Source of the DNA: Pedobacter sp. HMWF019
Lineage (GTDB): Bacteria > Bacteroidota > Bacteroidia > Sphingobacteriales > Sphingobacteriaceae
Direction of reading: 5' to 3'
Assembly (NCBI RefSeq): GCF_003061025.1
Contig: NZ_QAIL01000036.1
Span: 1-37,612, forward strand
DNA length: 37,612 nucleotides
In this document: positions 8,401 to 15,567 of the stretch, one piece after another
How positions within the stretch are numbered: position 1 is the first letter of the stretch
How the letters are laid out: each line of letters begins with the position of its first letter
The notes under the pieces: model-generated
Told to the model about the DNA's origin: nothing
Seen by the model: only the letters and a program-made list of their open reading frames with translations
Database searches by the model: none
Translations under genes and position numbers: made by a program

Positions 8401-8640
8401 AAGGCCAACCCGACTAAAGCAGAGATTGATCTCTTTTTGCAACCGCTAAAAAATAATACAACTTTCAATAATAGTCAAATTAGTATTTACAGTCACAAGC
8501 CTTTAGTTGGTTTAGCTACGCAAACTGATCCAAAAGGTCAAAATGCATATTATGAATATGATGGTTTTCAACGCTTAATGAAGGTGAAGGATCAACATGA
8601 AAATATTATAAAAAGCACTTCATATAATTTTAAACCATAA
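5407..8640 (+). CDS. Large secreted RHS-family partner protein
   Basis: This encodes 1077 residues with a signal peptide cleaved after about Ser22 (AYSQ). The first 100 residues carry the Bacteroidota RHS-partner signature: SLVSGRPSISIPIYEV, then VPINLSYNAGG, then WVGLGWSLNSGGTISR. This resembles the N-terminal wall domain of SpvB/TcB-type shells. The middle is long and beta-rich, with a Cys cluster at 662, 666 and 669. The end has YD-type repeats (YYGNLLNFIHEGG, YYEYDGFQRLMKVKD) but no RHS core and no toxin tail. Only 15 nt separate it from the DUF6443/RHS gene, a pairing I know as recurrent in this phylum. I infer that the two polypeptides assemble into one cage or surface structure. No T9SS C-terminal domain is visible. 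Confidence 0.8.
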   Translation: MIRKFKIILLIIHLVLLKQAYSQPQKLTPVIPLAPEAAEFSKYGTFPVSLVSGRPSISIPIYEVNSGDIKVPINLSYNAGGIQVNQRATWVGLGWSLNSGGTISRNIRGKPDEGNNGYFQTSFTTDEIMNMSEVEEESSLLVQQLADNVVDCHPDIFTYNLPSGTAGRFIYSKKLGKFQSIPTEAIEISRTNADNTYIIKDVDGKKYFFTEKQTVLILLPTLSRNVQSWYLTKIMSEDGRDSVCFSYKTTTQNDVSQEEVVKSSQHSYKWADHNGQWQDQGIAINESTSTISYLVPDEIQFRGGKIKFYSATNRKDYAGDMLDSIVIFGRKEQDYVRREKYLLVHDYFISDASKTYKDYYRLRLNALIKENVNNNLDQQIHRFDYNPVVLPEINSYSQDFWGYYNGAAYNELMPKMLPLAPELFVYKNNNSYVGMGNRLANPDFVKAGILEKITYPTKGYTRFNFEANRYKSDVSSIAESQIAYLENYGIGKKKVNTVTKKITWPNNAYSNEIAFNIVFSAHTNPGAITVAQEVVIRDNTSGLQWLYQHEGDFTKSQTNNFNLIFQGGHEYEITSSVEDVAATFIKITAKAKTLLSNQIVNYGDGVRIAKVSNYDNNDALITEEAYSYFSNAGGADNGMITRNDQSIMNNYYTMKEIDYGGCVTPCMGCGPIRNDYIVYTASPVYATFDISGAKILYNQVTKVNSNAGGIPNGKMVSYFTTEQGYYPNSVYNPNVPGGFEYFDNSLFRATEPVYEAFYKYNLDNQNFSLVKDKKYSYTGIGNGSERLVNVFREKYYPRGGPCGLESALQKIDYNILMGTFKLSAIEETNYDGPIPTIVRTEMSYNPLNLLVSEQRKENSDGKVIKVVNKYSVDFQDTSYGSDLLRNNSMKDVLLERSEYSNTQLISRDATTYGNFNGLIKPSLVQKLSTSTQALENRMKFTNYDYYGNLLNFIHEGGMKVCYLWSYDSQFPIAEIKNADYAAVQQALGGEAVIKTFSDKANPTKAEIDLFLQPLKNNTTFNNSQISIYSHKPLVGLATQTDPKGQNAYYEYDGFQRLMKVKDQHENIIKSTSYNFKP

Positions 8641-8655
8641 GTTGACGCTCTTATC

Positions 8656-11600
8656 ATGAAAGATATAACAAATAGAATTATTCCAGTTTTTATTGCGATA
8701 ATTTCACTTCTACTCGCTTCTAATTCAGATGCTCAACAATTGCCAGATAGAATTTTAAGTGCTTATAATAATGAAACGGAAATTACAGGTCAGGCAAGTG
8801 TAACCTTAAAGCCTGGTTTTTATATCCCATCTGGTAAAACCGTAAGAATTTACACTACAGGAGCAAGTTTTGAGAGGTGTAGTGATTTTTTGAGTACTCC
8901 GAGTGCAAATCAGAATTACATTAGTACTAAAGTGTTTAAAACCCCGGGTTTTCTAACCGATAGTGATATCAATAGAACTGGTCTAAGTACTTGTGATGTT
9001 GGTCAAACCATTCGGTACTTTGATGGTTTAGGAAGGCCAGTTCAAACAGTGACAGTGCAGGGAAGTCCAGGGCTTAAGGATATGATACAGCCATTCGCCT
9101 ATGATGCTTTAGGAAGGGAGTCTGTAAAATACCTGCCTTATGCGGTAACAAATAATGGTGGTGCTTTCCGAACTGATGCTTTAACTAGTGGAGCAGGTCA
9201 GCAATTGTTTTATAATACGGCTACCGGTGTCAAAAATACGACTACTCCTTTTTCTGTAACTGTATTTGAATCCAGTCCATTAAATCGGATACTTGAGGAA
9301 GGTGCGCCAGGTATGCCTTGGCAGCCTGCTACTACGCGAACAACAACCGGAGGAAGAACGGTAGTGAGTGAATATGGAACAAATATTGCCTCAGACCCTG
9401 TTAAACTTTGGGTGATAAATGCATCAGGGGCATCTACAACAGCGGCCTATGGGGAGGGGAAACTCTACAAAACCACCATTAAAGATGAAAACTGGTTAAG
9501 TGGAAAAGCTGGTACGGAAGATGAATATAAGGATCTCCAAGATCATGTGATACTGAAAAGGCTATGGGAAACCGAAACGAAGAGTTTGTCTACCTATTAT
9601 GTTTATGATGATTTCGGAAATTTACGTTATGTACTACCTCCAGCCGTAAATGAAAATGGCCAGAATACGATCAGCAGTTTTTCAGAGAGTGATGTTGTAT
9701 TCAAGAATTTTATTTATGGTTATAGTTATGATGGTCGTCAGCGGTTGATCAAAAAGCAGGTTCCTGGCAAGGGTTGGGAGTTTATGGTGTATAATACATT
9801 GGATCAGGTAGTTTTGAGCCAGGATGCTGTACAACGTGCAAAAACTACACCTGAATGGTTCTATACTAAATACGATGTTTTCGGCAGAGTGGTGAGTACA
9901 GGTATTTATGCCCGTAACCTTGTAACACAGTCTGAGATGCAAACAGTAGTAACTAATGACGGGTTAAGTAACAGCTTATTTGAAACCCGGCCGATCAACA
10001 CAGATGGCAGTAATTCAGATTATACTAACGTTGCTTTTCCAAGAGATAATACCCAGGCTCAGGTAGTTAGTTATTATGACAATTATGCATTCGTTGGGAA
10101 TACTTTTGGTGGACCTACCGGAAATCAAATGCCAGCTGTCCGAACGAAGACTTTGCTTACAGGTACCAAGGTCAATACCCTTGGAGCGCCAGACATGCTT
10201 TTGACCGTCAATTATTATGATGATGAAGGTCGGGTAATACAAAGCAAAAGTCAGAACCATTTAGCGGGTACTGACGTAGTCAATAATACCTACAAATTTT
10301 CGGGAGAGCTTAAATCCAGTTCTCGTACACATGTGGTCAGTGGGGTAACTACTATTATAGCCTCTCGCTATGATTATGATCATATGGGAAGAAAGCTTGC
10401 GACATGGGAGTCCATAAACGGAGCACCGGAAATAGTGTTAAACAAGATGGACTATAATGATATTGGCCAACTGGGTTCTAAATCTCTGCACAGTACAGAT
10501 AATGGAACTACCTTTCTTCAGAAAAGTGATTATGCTTATAATGAAAGAGGTTGGATGAAAAGCAATATTTCTCCTCAGTTTAGTTTTGAATTAAAATACC
10601 AAGATGGTACGACACCTCAGTTTAATGGGAATATCGCCAATCAGAGTTGGGGGAGTAACGGATCTAATCCCAATACTTTTACTTATGGCTATGATAAACT
10701 GAATAGGTTACTTAGTGGAACCAGTACAGGCATCGTGATGAGTGAAGTGCTGACCTATGATGTGATGGGTAACATTGCCAGTTTAAACAGAAACGGAACC
10801 TTAGGAACTTATGACTATACAGGTACAGGCAATAGGTTGAATCAGGTGATTGGCGGACTGGCCACAGGGCTTTACACCTATGACGGAAATGGAAATGTCA
10901 AAAAAGATGGAAGGACAGGAGTAACTTTAACCTATAACCAGTTGAACTTGCCAGCTACAGTAACTAAGACCGGTTTAACCATGGCTTATACCTATGATGC
11001 CTCAGGTGCTAAGCTGAGAAAAGTAAGCAATGGAGCAACGCGGGATTATGTTGATGGAATAGAATATGATGGGACCAAAATAGATATCATTCATACTGAA
11101 GAAGGTTTGGCAAGAAACAACAGTGGTGTATATAGCTATGAATATAATCTAAGTGACCATTTAGGGAATGTAAGATTAAGTTTTTATAAGAATCCAAGTG
11201 GCAGTCTGGAAGTTTTACAACAAACCAATTATTTTCCGTTTGGAAAGACATTGATTGCAAAAGCAGGTCAGAATAAATATCTTTACAACGGCAAGGAGTT
11301 GCAAGAAGAGCTGGGACAGCTCGATTATGGGGCACGGTTTTATGATCCGGAGATAGGAAGGTGGAATGTGGTGGATCCTTTGGCAGAAAAAATGCGGAGA
11401 CATTCTACTTATAATTACACTTTCGATAATCCAATAAGGTTTATTGACCCTGATGGGATGTCTCCAACGGGTCCAGGTACAGGTGGTCCTGGAGATATAA
11501 TAAAAAAAGCTGCTGGTCTTATAGCCAAGAAAGCAAAAGATATTGTAAATAATTTACCTAAAATACAAGTTTCAAGCAAGCTAACGGTTGGGATTCAGGC

Positions 11601-12054
11601 AGGGGTTTCCGCTGGAAATATTGCGTCGTTGGACTTTTCTCCGTTAGTTTTCACGGCTTTTGAGACAAAACATACTTTAAATAAAGGTGAATATAAAAGC
11701 GAATTAACTCTGCCTGGAGATGGAAAAGGTATCAAAACAGATAGCAAAGTTGGAATTAATATTGCCGGGAATTCTGCTGAAGCCGGAGGAAGTTTTCAAC
11801 TCCATGCTGGAGAAGATGGGCCTTATTCGACAAACACTAAAACAACAATTAAATTAGGAGGAGTTTTTAAGGATTCATTTGCCAAGGGAGTGAGTACAGA
11901 AACTAAAATAAGTACAAGTACAAAAATGGGTAAGAGTATAGGAAGTCAGGAGGTAAGGGAAACTCAAAACGGTCACACAACAGTGTCTAATGAAAATTCT
12001 ATGAAATTATCTGTAAAATTTATATTAGGTGCTGAAATTTCAATAAAATACTAA
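8656..12054 (+). CDS. DUF6443/RHS-core polymorphic toxin-like protein with variable C-terminal tail
   Basis: This encodes 1132 residues with a signal peptide ending near SDAQ (about residue 27). An ASVTLKPGF motif is followed by a DUF6443-type region (IRYFDGLGRPVQTV near residue 117) and many YD repeats (YDHMGRKLATW, YTYDASGAKLRK). The RHS core runs from DHLGNVRLSF (about 834) through FYDPEIGRWNVVDPLAE to DNPIRFIDPDGM (ending at 935). The last about 197 residues are distinct: a helical, Lys-rich linker, then Gly/Ser/Thr-rich alternating strands (KLTVGIQAGVSAG, KLSVKFILGAEISIKY) without an obvious nuclease or peptidase motif. By analogy with RHS toxins this tail is the effector, perhaps membrane-acting; that is inference. 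The stop overlaps the next start (TAATG). Confidence 0.85.
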   Translation: MKDITNRIIPVFIAIISLLLASNSDAQQLPDRILSAYNNETEITGQASVTLKPGFYIPSGKTVRIYTTGASFERCSDFLSTPSANQNYISTKVFKTPGFLTDSDINRTGLSTCDVGQTIRYFDGLGRPVQTVTVQGSPGLKDMIQPFAYDALGRESVKYLPYAVTNNGGAFRTDALTSGAGQQLFYNTATGVKNTTTPFSVTVFESSPLNRILEEGAPGMPWQPATTRTTTGGRTVVSEYGTNIASDPVKLWVINASGASTTAAYGEGKLYKTTIKDENWLSGKAGTEDEYKDLQDHVILKRLWETETKSLSTYYVYDDFGNLRYVLPPAVNENGQNTISSFSESDVVFKNFIYGYSYDGRQRLIKKQVPGKGWEFMVYNTLDQVVLSQDAVQRAKTTPEWFYTKYDVFGRVVSTGIYARNLVTQSEMQTVVTNDGLSNSLFETRPINTDGSNSDYTNVAFPRDNTQAQVVSYYDNYAFVGNTFGGPTGNQMPAVRTKTLLTGTKVNTLGAPDMLLTVNYYDDEGRVIQSKSQNHLAGTDVVNNTYKFSGELKSSSRTHVVSGVTTIIASRYDYDHMGRKLATWESINGAPEIVLNKMDYNDIGQLGSKSLHSTDNGTTFLQKSDYAYNERGWMKSNISPQFSFELKYQDGTTPQFNGNIANQSWGSNGSNPNTFTYGYDKLNRLLSGTSTGIVMSEVLTYDVMGNIASLNRNGTLGTYDYTGTGNRLNQVIGGLATGLYTYDGNGNVKKDGRTGVTLTYNQLNLPATVTKTGLTMAYTYDASGAKLRKVSNGATRDYVDGIEYDGTKIDIIHTEEGLARNNSGVYSYEYNLSDHLGNVRLSFYKNPSGSLEVLQQTNYFPFGKTLIAKAGQNKYLYNGKELQEELGQLDYGARFYDPEIGRWNVVDPLAEKMRRHSTYNYTFDNPIRFIDPDGMSPTGPGTGGPGDIIKKAAGLIAKKAKDIVNNLPKIQVSSKLTVGIQAGVSAGNIASLDFSPLVFTAFETKHTLNKGEYKSELTLPGDGKGIKTDSKVGINIAGNSAEAGGSFQLHAGEDGPYSTNTKTTIKLGGVFKDSFAKGVSTETKISTSTKMGKSIGSQEVRETQNGHTTVSNENSMKLSVKFILGAEISIKY

Positions 12055-12497
12055 TGAATACAATTGCTCATTTTATAAAAGCACTTTTTAATAATCTTGT
12101 TAAGAGATTTAGACCGGAAGAAATTTTCTTTGGTTTAACAACTATATTCACCGTTATAGTAGAATATAGTTCTGTTGTGCCATCTTTGTTTATGCTCTGC
12201 TTACTTGCGTTTTACTATCTGTTCTTTGGTTGGTTTATGTTCTCAACAAAAAATGAAAAACATGCCTTGTTTTCTATAATTTCTGGAGTACTGTATTCAA
12301 TTTGCCTTTTAAGTATTGCTATTGTTTTATTACGAAGCGGCTATGAAGTTTTCTTTTATCTATTGCAGTTTATTGTTTTGATGTCAGTTTTGTTGTTTTT
12401 ATTTAATAGAAAGACCTGGGGAATCTATAAAGAGAACCATTATATCAGAATTGGGCTAATCTTATTTCTAAATATATATATATACATTTTTAGATAG
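12054..12497 (+). CDS. Polytopic membrane protein, candidate immunity to the RHS tail
   Basis: This encodes 147 residues, mostly hydrophobic. Four or five membrane segments can be seen (about 24-42, 44-62, 70-92, 98-118 and a last one near 129-145), joined by short charged loops. There is no signal peptide and no enzyme motif. The start codon shares a base with the RHS stop codon (TAATG), implying translational coupling and stoichiometric production with the toxin-like protein. In polymorphic-toxin loci the gene directly after the toxin is normally its immunity gene. A polytopic product suggests protection against a membrane-targeting tail. The family is not recognised. The gene end lies in an AT-rich imperfect palindrome at about 12,465-12,493. 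Confidence 0.65.
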   Translation: MNTIAHFIKALFNNLVKRFRPEEIFFGLTTIFTVIVEYSSVVPSLFMLCLLAFYYLFFGWFMFSTKNEKHALFSIISGVLYSICLLSIAIVLLRSGYEVFFYLLQFIVLMSVLLFLFNRKTWGIYKENHYIRIGLILFLNIYIYIFR

Positions 12498-12599
12498 ATA
12501 TTGTATGATTTTATAGTCTTGTTTTAAATAAAGCGAGAAAGTAAAATATACTGATTGCCTATGATACTTGAAGTAATTAGAAAAACTAAGGAGCTAATG

Positions 12600-12690
12600 G
12601 CAGTTGCAGTTGAGAAAAATCGATCAGCACCATGGGGCAACTTCTGTTAAATTAAAATTAGGTGGAGATCAAAGTATGATAGTTAAATAG
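12600..12690 (+). pseudogene. Decayed fragment resembling an RHS toxin tail
   Basis: A reading frame without a start codon ends at TAG 12688-12690 and reads HHGATSVKLKLGGDQSMIVK. Its end resembles the end of the live RHS tail (KLSVKFILGAEISIKY): both share SVK, a hydrophobic residue, LG and a closing basic residue. A second frame (12561-12650) overlaps it, as expected for a frameshifted remnant. I read it as a leftover C-terminal tip from an earlier toxin version. The match is short, so confidence is limited. Confidence 0.4.
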
Positions 12691-12698
12691 TTTCAGAA

Positions 12699-12953
12699 AT
12701 GAATTTTACGAATATTGTAAATAGTATTAGAACCAAGGCTGACTTTGTAAATTTTATCCATTTTCTTTTGGAAGACTTAAAGAGTAACTCAGAAGATTGG
12801 GAAAATAAAACATTGCCTGAATATTTAGAAGCAATAGCAAGTTGGACAGATGATATGGAAGGTTATTATGTTAATGATAACCTTCCGATACCTGACAATG
12901 TGGATTGGAAGGTATTTGCAGATATTTTGGTGGCCGCAAAAATGTATGAATAA
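12699..12953 (+). CDS. DUF7660-like small protein, candidate immunity protein
   Basis: This encodes 84 acidic residues. The pattern FVNFIHFLLEDLKSN, then WENKTLPEYLEAIASWTDDM, then VDWKVFADILVAAKMYE is what I know as the DUF7660 family, including the closing Trp, Ala-Ala and Tyr-Glu residues. The length equals the full single domain. These proteins are often found beside RHS or other polymorphic toxins, which fits the position directly after a decayed toxin tail and 200 nt after the live toxin/immunity pair. The binding partner is unknown. It may be the immunity gene of the lost toxin version. The start is the first ATG; a weak purine-rich site lies upstream. Confidence 0.65.
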   Translation: MNFTNIVNSIRTKADFVNFIHFLLEDLKSNSEDWENKTLPEYLEAIASWTDDMEGYYVNDNLPIPDNVDWKVFADILVAAKMYE

Positions 12954-13033
12954 GCATTGCTTTTCCATTTTTTATTGCAAAATCCTTTTCATTCTCAGCT
13001 CCAAAAATTTATTTTCATTTTGTTGATAAAAAA

Positions 13034-13064
13034 AACTTCAGTGCAATCTGGCTGCACTGAAGTT
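13034..13064. terminator. Strong hairpin before the secretion operon
   Basis: A perfect 12-bp stem, AACTTCAGTGCA with TGCACTGAAGTT, encloses a 7-nt loop. A run of A precedes it, so the U tract of an intrinsic terminator exists only on the minus strand; on the plus strand only CTTTAAC follows. It could end transcription from the left imperfectly, or be structure in the leader of the downstream operon. Confidence 0.55.
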
Positions 13065-13112
13065 CTTTAACATTGTCCTTTCAACGTTAACAATTAACAA
13101 TTAAAGGAAGAT

Positions 13113-13580
13113 ATGAAAATCTCAACAACGCCAGAATCAACAACAAACCAACCATCCAGCGCAATCAAACGCGCGCTAACCAAAAAAGTAAAAGCCTATA
13201 CCTTAACCGAAATCCTTGTGGTTCTGGTGATTATAGGTATTCTTGTGCTCCTTGCACTTCCAAACCTTCTTCCTTTAATCACCAAAGCAAAGAGTACAGA
13301 AGCTAAAGTGCAGCTGGAACATCTTGCTACGCTCGAGAAAAGTTATTTCTATGAAAAATCCAAATACAGTTCGGATCTGAATGAACTGGGCTTTATTCAG
13401 GAAAAACTCTCTACCGATGGTAAAGACGGAAAAGCGAATTACAGAATTGAAATTGTACGCGCCAATAACACTGGTTTCCTGGCCAGGGCAACAGCTGTAG
13501 CCGATTTTGATGGCGACGGTACCTTTAACATTTGGGAGATCGATCAGGATAAAAACCTGAAAGAAGTAGTTGCAGATTAA
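13113..13580 (+). CDS. Type II secretion/type IV pilus-like major pseudopilin
   Basis: This encodes 155 residues. A 28-residue basic leader ends KKVKA, followed by YTLTEILVVLVIIGILVLLA, the classic prepilin N-methylation helix with Glu at +5. The predicted cleavage is Ala28/Tyr29 instead of the usual Gly/Phe. The globular part is short and ends with DFDGDGTFNIWE at 131-142. This places Asp at loop positions 1, 3 and 5 and Glu at 12, an EF-hand-like calcium loop, and GspG pseudopilins are known to bind calcium in their C-terminal region. A good ribosome binding site (AAAGGAAG) precedes the ATG, and no other start exists in the leader. It is the first gene of a six-gene operon, with 12 nt to the peptidase gene that would process it. 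Confidence 0.85.
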   Translation: MKISTTPESTTNQPSSAIKRALTKKVKAYTLTEILVVLVIIGILVLLALPNLLPLITKAKSTEAKVQLEHLATLEKSYFYEKSKYSSDLNELGFIQEKLSTDGKDGKANYRIEIVRANNTGFLARATAVADFDGDGTFNIWEIDQDKNLKEVVAD

Positions 13581-13592
13581 GGATTTATCATC

Positions 13593-14126
13593 ATGATCAC
13601 AACGCTCAATTTGCTCGCTTTACTGGCGCTGGTTTCTGTCTGTTATCAGGATATGCGCTACCGTGGTGTGTACTGGATCTTTTTTCCTGTACTCAGCGCT
13701 TTATTTTTCTTTTTGAAGCTTAAACAGGTAGGCTGGGTCAATACCCTGCAGGATGCTGGTTATGCCATTACTTTCCTGGTGGTCCAGCTGCTGCTGGTCT
13801 GGCTCTATTTCAGCGTTAAACACCGCAAACTCTTCAACATCGTAGACAGCTACCTTGGCCTTGGGGATATTCTGTTCCTGTTGACGCTGGCCTTTTACCT
13901 TTCTCCGCTAAACTATGTGGTGTTTTACCTGCTGAGCCTGATCCTGGTATTGGTTTACGTACTGGTAACGAAAAGGATCAAAGGCATGGATCATATCCAT
14001 ATTCCCTTGGCTGGCCTGCAGGCTGCTTTTTTAGCCATGCTCTTGTTTTGGGATTTGGTACAGCCGCAGTTACAACTCTGCCAGGATTCCTGGATTTACA
14101 AAACCTATTTATTTAATGGCATTTAA
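13593..14126 (+). CDS. A24-family prepilin peptidase (short form)
   Basis: This encodes 177 residues, nearly all in membrane helices. Two aspartates typical of the GxGD aspartyl peptidases are visible: Asp20 in YQDMRYR at the end of the first helix, and Asp92 in YLGLGD. The enzyme would cut the leader from the pseudopilin encoded directly upstream, on the cytoplasmic face of the inner membrane. The N-terminal cysteine-motif methyltransferase domain of full PilD/GspO enzymes is absent, as in other short A24 peptidases, so amino-terminal methylation would need another enzyme or not occur. The gene overlaps the ATPase gene by 11 nt. Confidence 0.8.
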   Translation: MITTLNLLALLALVSVCYQDMRYRGVYWIFFPVLSALFFFLKLKQVGWVNTLQDAGYAITFLVVQLLLVWLYFSVKHRKLFNIVDSYLGLGDILFLLTLAFYLSPLNYVVFYLLSLILVLVYVLVTKRIKGMDHIHIPLAGLQAAFLAMLLFWDLVQPQLQLCQDSWIYKTYLFNGI

Positions 14127-15567
14127 CCCGGGAAATATGAAAACGATACCTATAGAACTAGATATGGCTTTTATCTCTTCTGTAACGAGAGAACAGGCCT
14201 GGCATTACAGGATCATTCCTAAAGACAGTGATGAGGGCAGTATGGTCTTGTTTTGCGATGAGAACGCGGAGCAGCATATGCTGACCGATGAGCTGGAAAT
14301 TGTACTTGGAAAACGCATCCGCCTGGAAGGAATTCCTTCAGATACCATCAATGAATGGCTGAACCTTCACTACCTCAAAGAAAACGGACAGCACCAGTTT
14401 CAAAAATCTGTTGTCGCGATAGAAGGGGATGGTTTCTTGAATGAACTGATCCGGGAAGCGCGTAATTTAAAAAGCAGTGATATTCATATTGAAATTTATG
14501 AAGAGCGGTGCAGGGTAAGGATCCGGATAGATGGGATGATGGTGGAGCGTTATGTGCTGAAGAAAACGGAGTATCCGGCCCTGATCAATAAGATCAAAAT
14601 TATGGCTAATCTGGATATCGCGGAAAAGCGCCTGCCACAGGATGGAAGGATCAATTTCAGGAATGGGGAGGAGCAGTTTGATATCCGGGTATCGGTACTG
14701 CCTACTTTACATGGAGAAAAGGTGGTGTTGCGTTTATTGAACAATAACGCAGCAAATATCGACCTGGAAAAGGTGGGCTTTTCTGCATTTGACCTGGCCA
14801 ATTATATGCAGGGCATCAAAAGGCCCAATGGTATTATCCTGATCAGCGGGCCTACTGGCTCCGGAAAAACCACTACGCTTTATGCCACACTGAAGTATCT
14901 GAATAAAGAGACCCGGAACATCTTAACTATTGAAGACCCAATAGAATACACCCTTCAGGGTATCAACCAGGTTCAGCTGAAAGAGAGCATTGGCCTTACC
15001 TTTGCATCGGCACTGCGTACCTTTTTAAGGCAGGATCCGGATGTGATTATGGTGGGAGAGATCCGGGATCCGGAAACGGCTAACATGGCCATCCGTGCGG
15101 CTTTAACCGGGCACCTGGTGTTGTCTACAGTCCATACCAATTCTGCCTGGGGAACGGTATCCAGGTTAATGGATATGGGTATTCCTTCCTTTTTGGTGGC
15201 CAATACGCTGAACACCTCTGTGGCGCAGCGGCTGGTCAGGTTGCTTTGCCCCAATTGCAAAACGGAGGAGGATTTTGATCCCTCTTTTTACCCCAAACAA
15301 TTTAAGCCTTTTGCACCGGTACACCGGCACTATGTGGCGCGTGGCTGTGAGCAATGTTATCATACAGGTTACAGTGGCCGGAAGGCTGTATATGAGGTGA
15401 TCCCTCTGGATCATGAACTGACCCAGGAAATTAAACAAGGAAACATGTATATCAATCCTTTACTGGATCTGCGCGGAATTAAAACTTTAGGTGAAAATGC
15501 CTTTGCTTTGTTCGCCGCAGGCCAGACAACTATAGAAGAAATTTACCCTTTATTATTTACAAATTAA
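14116..15567 (+). CDS. gspE: GspE/PilB-family secretion ATPase
   Basis: This encodes 483 residues. A short N-terminal domain (about 1-95) is followed by the AAA-type motor: Walker A GPTGSGKTTT at 245-254, Asp box EDPIEY at 273-278, Walker B with Glu315 in MVGEIRDPETA, and His box TGHLVLSTVHTN. A zinc-binding tetracysteine (C378/C381 and C411/C414) marks the GspE/PilB branch and is unlike retraction PilT. It powers pseudopilus or pilus assembly from the cytoplasm. The start at 14116 overlaps the peptidase gene; an ATG at 14137 is an alternative that would shorten the protein by 7 residues. The stop overlaps the secretin start by 1 nt. The motif set leaves little doubt, but PilB versus GspE cannot be settled here. 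Confidence 0.9.
   Translation: MAFNPGNMKTIPIELDMAFISSVTREQAWHYRIIPKDSDEGSMVLFCDENAEQHMLTDELEIVLGKRIRLEGIPSDTINEWLNLHYLKENGQHQFQKSVVAIEGDGFLNELIREARNLKSSDIHIEIYEERCRVRIRIDGMMVERYVLKKTEYPALINKIKIMANLDIAEKRLPQDGRINFRNGEEQFDIRVSVLPTLHGEKVVLRLLNNNAANIDLEKVGFSAFDLANYMQGIKRPNGIILISGPTGSGKTTTLYATLKYLNKETRNILTIEDPIEYTLQGINQVQLKESIGLTFASALRTFLRQDPDVIMVGEIRDPETANMAIRAALTGHLVLSTVHTNSAWGTVSRLMDMGIPSFLVANTLNTSVAQRLVRLLCPNCKTEEDFDPSFYPKQFKPFAPVHRHYVARGCEQCYHTGYSGRKAVYEVIPLDHELTQEIKQGNMYINPLLDLRGIKTLGENAFALFAAGQTTIEEIYPLLFTN

Noticed and set aside
12561..12650. Short frame MILEVIRKTKELMAVAVEKN
   Set aside because: At 29 residues it is likely part of the frameshifted toxin-tail debris rather than a gene.
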